A DNA stretch of 6,714 bases from Clostridia bacterium. Lineage in GTDB: Bacteria; Bacillota; Clostridia; Christensenellales; Borkfalkiaceae. How positions within the stretch are numbered: position 1 is the first letter of the stretch; each line of letters begins with the position of its first letter. Positions 6,617 through 6,714 of the stretch are shown here, in pieces. The stretch is taken from contig JAJPXK010000029.1 of NCBI GenBank assembly GCA_021205485.1, forward strand, positions 1-6,714. Reading direction: 5' to 3'. The notes under the pieces were generated by a model. That model did no database searches and was not told the DNA's origin. It saw nothing but the letters and a program-made list of their open reading frames with translations. Made by a program: the position numbers and the translations under genes.

Positions 6617-6690
6617 GGTACTCCCGGCGGGAATCGAACCCACAACGGCCCCTTAGGAGGGGGCTGTTATATCCATTTAACTACGGAAGC
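6616..6690 (-). tRNA. tRNA-Arg (anticodon CCT)
   Basis: Read on the - strand, a full cloverleaf folds: acceptor GCTTCCG with CGGGAGT, D-stem GTTA/TAAC, anticodon stem GCCCC/GGGGC around loop CTCCTAA, a 4-base variable loop CGTT, T-stem GTGGG/CCCGC with loop TTCGATT, discriminator A and an encoded CCA. Anticodon CCT (6655-6657) reads AGG. The D-loop has GGA, giving A20, and the anticodon has C35; both are known arginine identity elements. The acceptor stem has two wobble pairs, at 1-72 (G-U) and 4-69 (U-G); the terminal one is unusual. Only 24 bases upstream are in the window, so its promoter cannot be fully seen. Confidence 0.95.
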
Positions 6691-6714
6691 ATTATTTATC
6701 TGCAACATTAATAT

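Noticed and set aside
6523..6711. Open frame of 62 codons on the + strand
   Set aside because: It runs through the tRNA terminator and antisense of tRNA-Arg. The YSRRESNPQ-like text is the well-known false translation of antisense tRNA.

Overview
The window looks like a chromosomal segment of a Gram-positive, Bacillota-type bacterium, probably an uncultured Clostridia relative. The reasons are strong AAGGAGG-type ribosome binding sites, a lipoprotein-type solute-binding protein, the regulator-potABCD gene order, and a DUF3810-type membrane protein. Base composition is moderate and even, and I see no insertion sequence, CRISPR array, phage gene or other clear mobile element. The taxonomic placement is an inference.

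Layout. Bases 2-514 (+) hold the 3' part of a HTH-cupin regulator whose start lies before the window. After a 41-base gap come potA (556-2067), potB (2064-2858), potC (2855-3667) and potD (3664-5289), all on the + strand and joined by three ATGA overlaps. Together they encode one spermidine/putrescine-type ABC importer: ATPase, two permeases and an anchored binding protein. The regulator probably senses a small ligand through its cupin domain and controls the operon. A perfect 13-bp hairpin (5295-5326) ends the operon and also serves the convergent gene on the - strand. That gene (5326-6405) encodes a three-helix membrane protein with an HEMAH zinc-site motif (DUF3810-like). Its promoter has an extended -10 placed so that the mRNA may be leaderless. 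The right end carries a - strand tRNA-Arg(CCT) (6616-6690) with a very strong terminator directly abutting its CCA.

The most notable points are departures from the textbook Pot system. PotA is about 130 residues longer than usual because its C-terminal TOBE-type regulatory region appears twice, the second copy diverged. PotD is about 190 residues longer than the E. coli protein; it has three insertions in an otherwise recognisable polyamine pocket, plus a C-terminal membrane helix with a basic tail in addition to its N-terminal lipobox. ATPase and binding protein have thus both grown in the same operon while the permeases keep normal length. I see no wholly new multi-gene system here; the novelty is a variant architecture of a known transporter.
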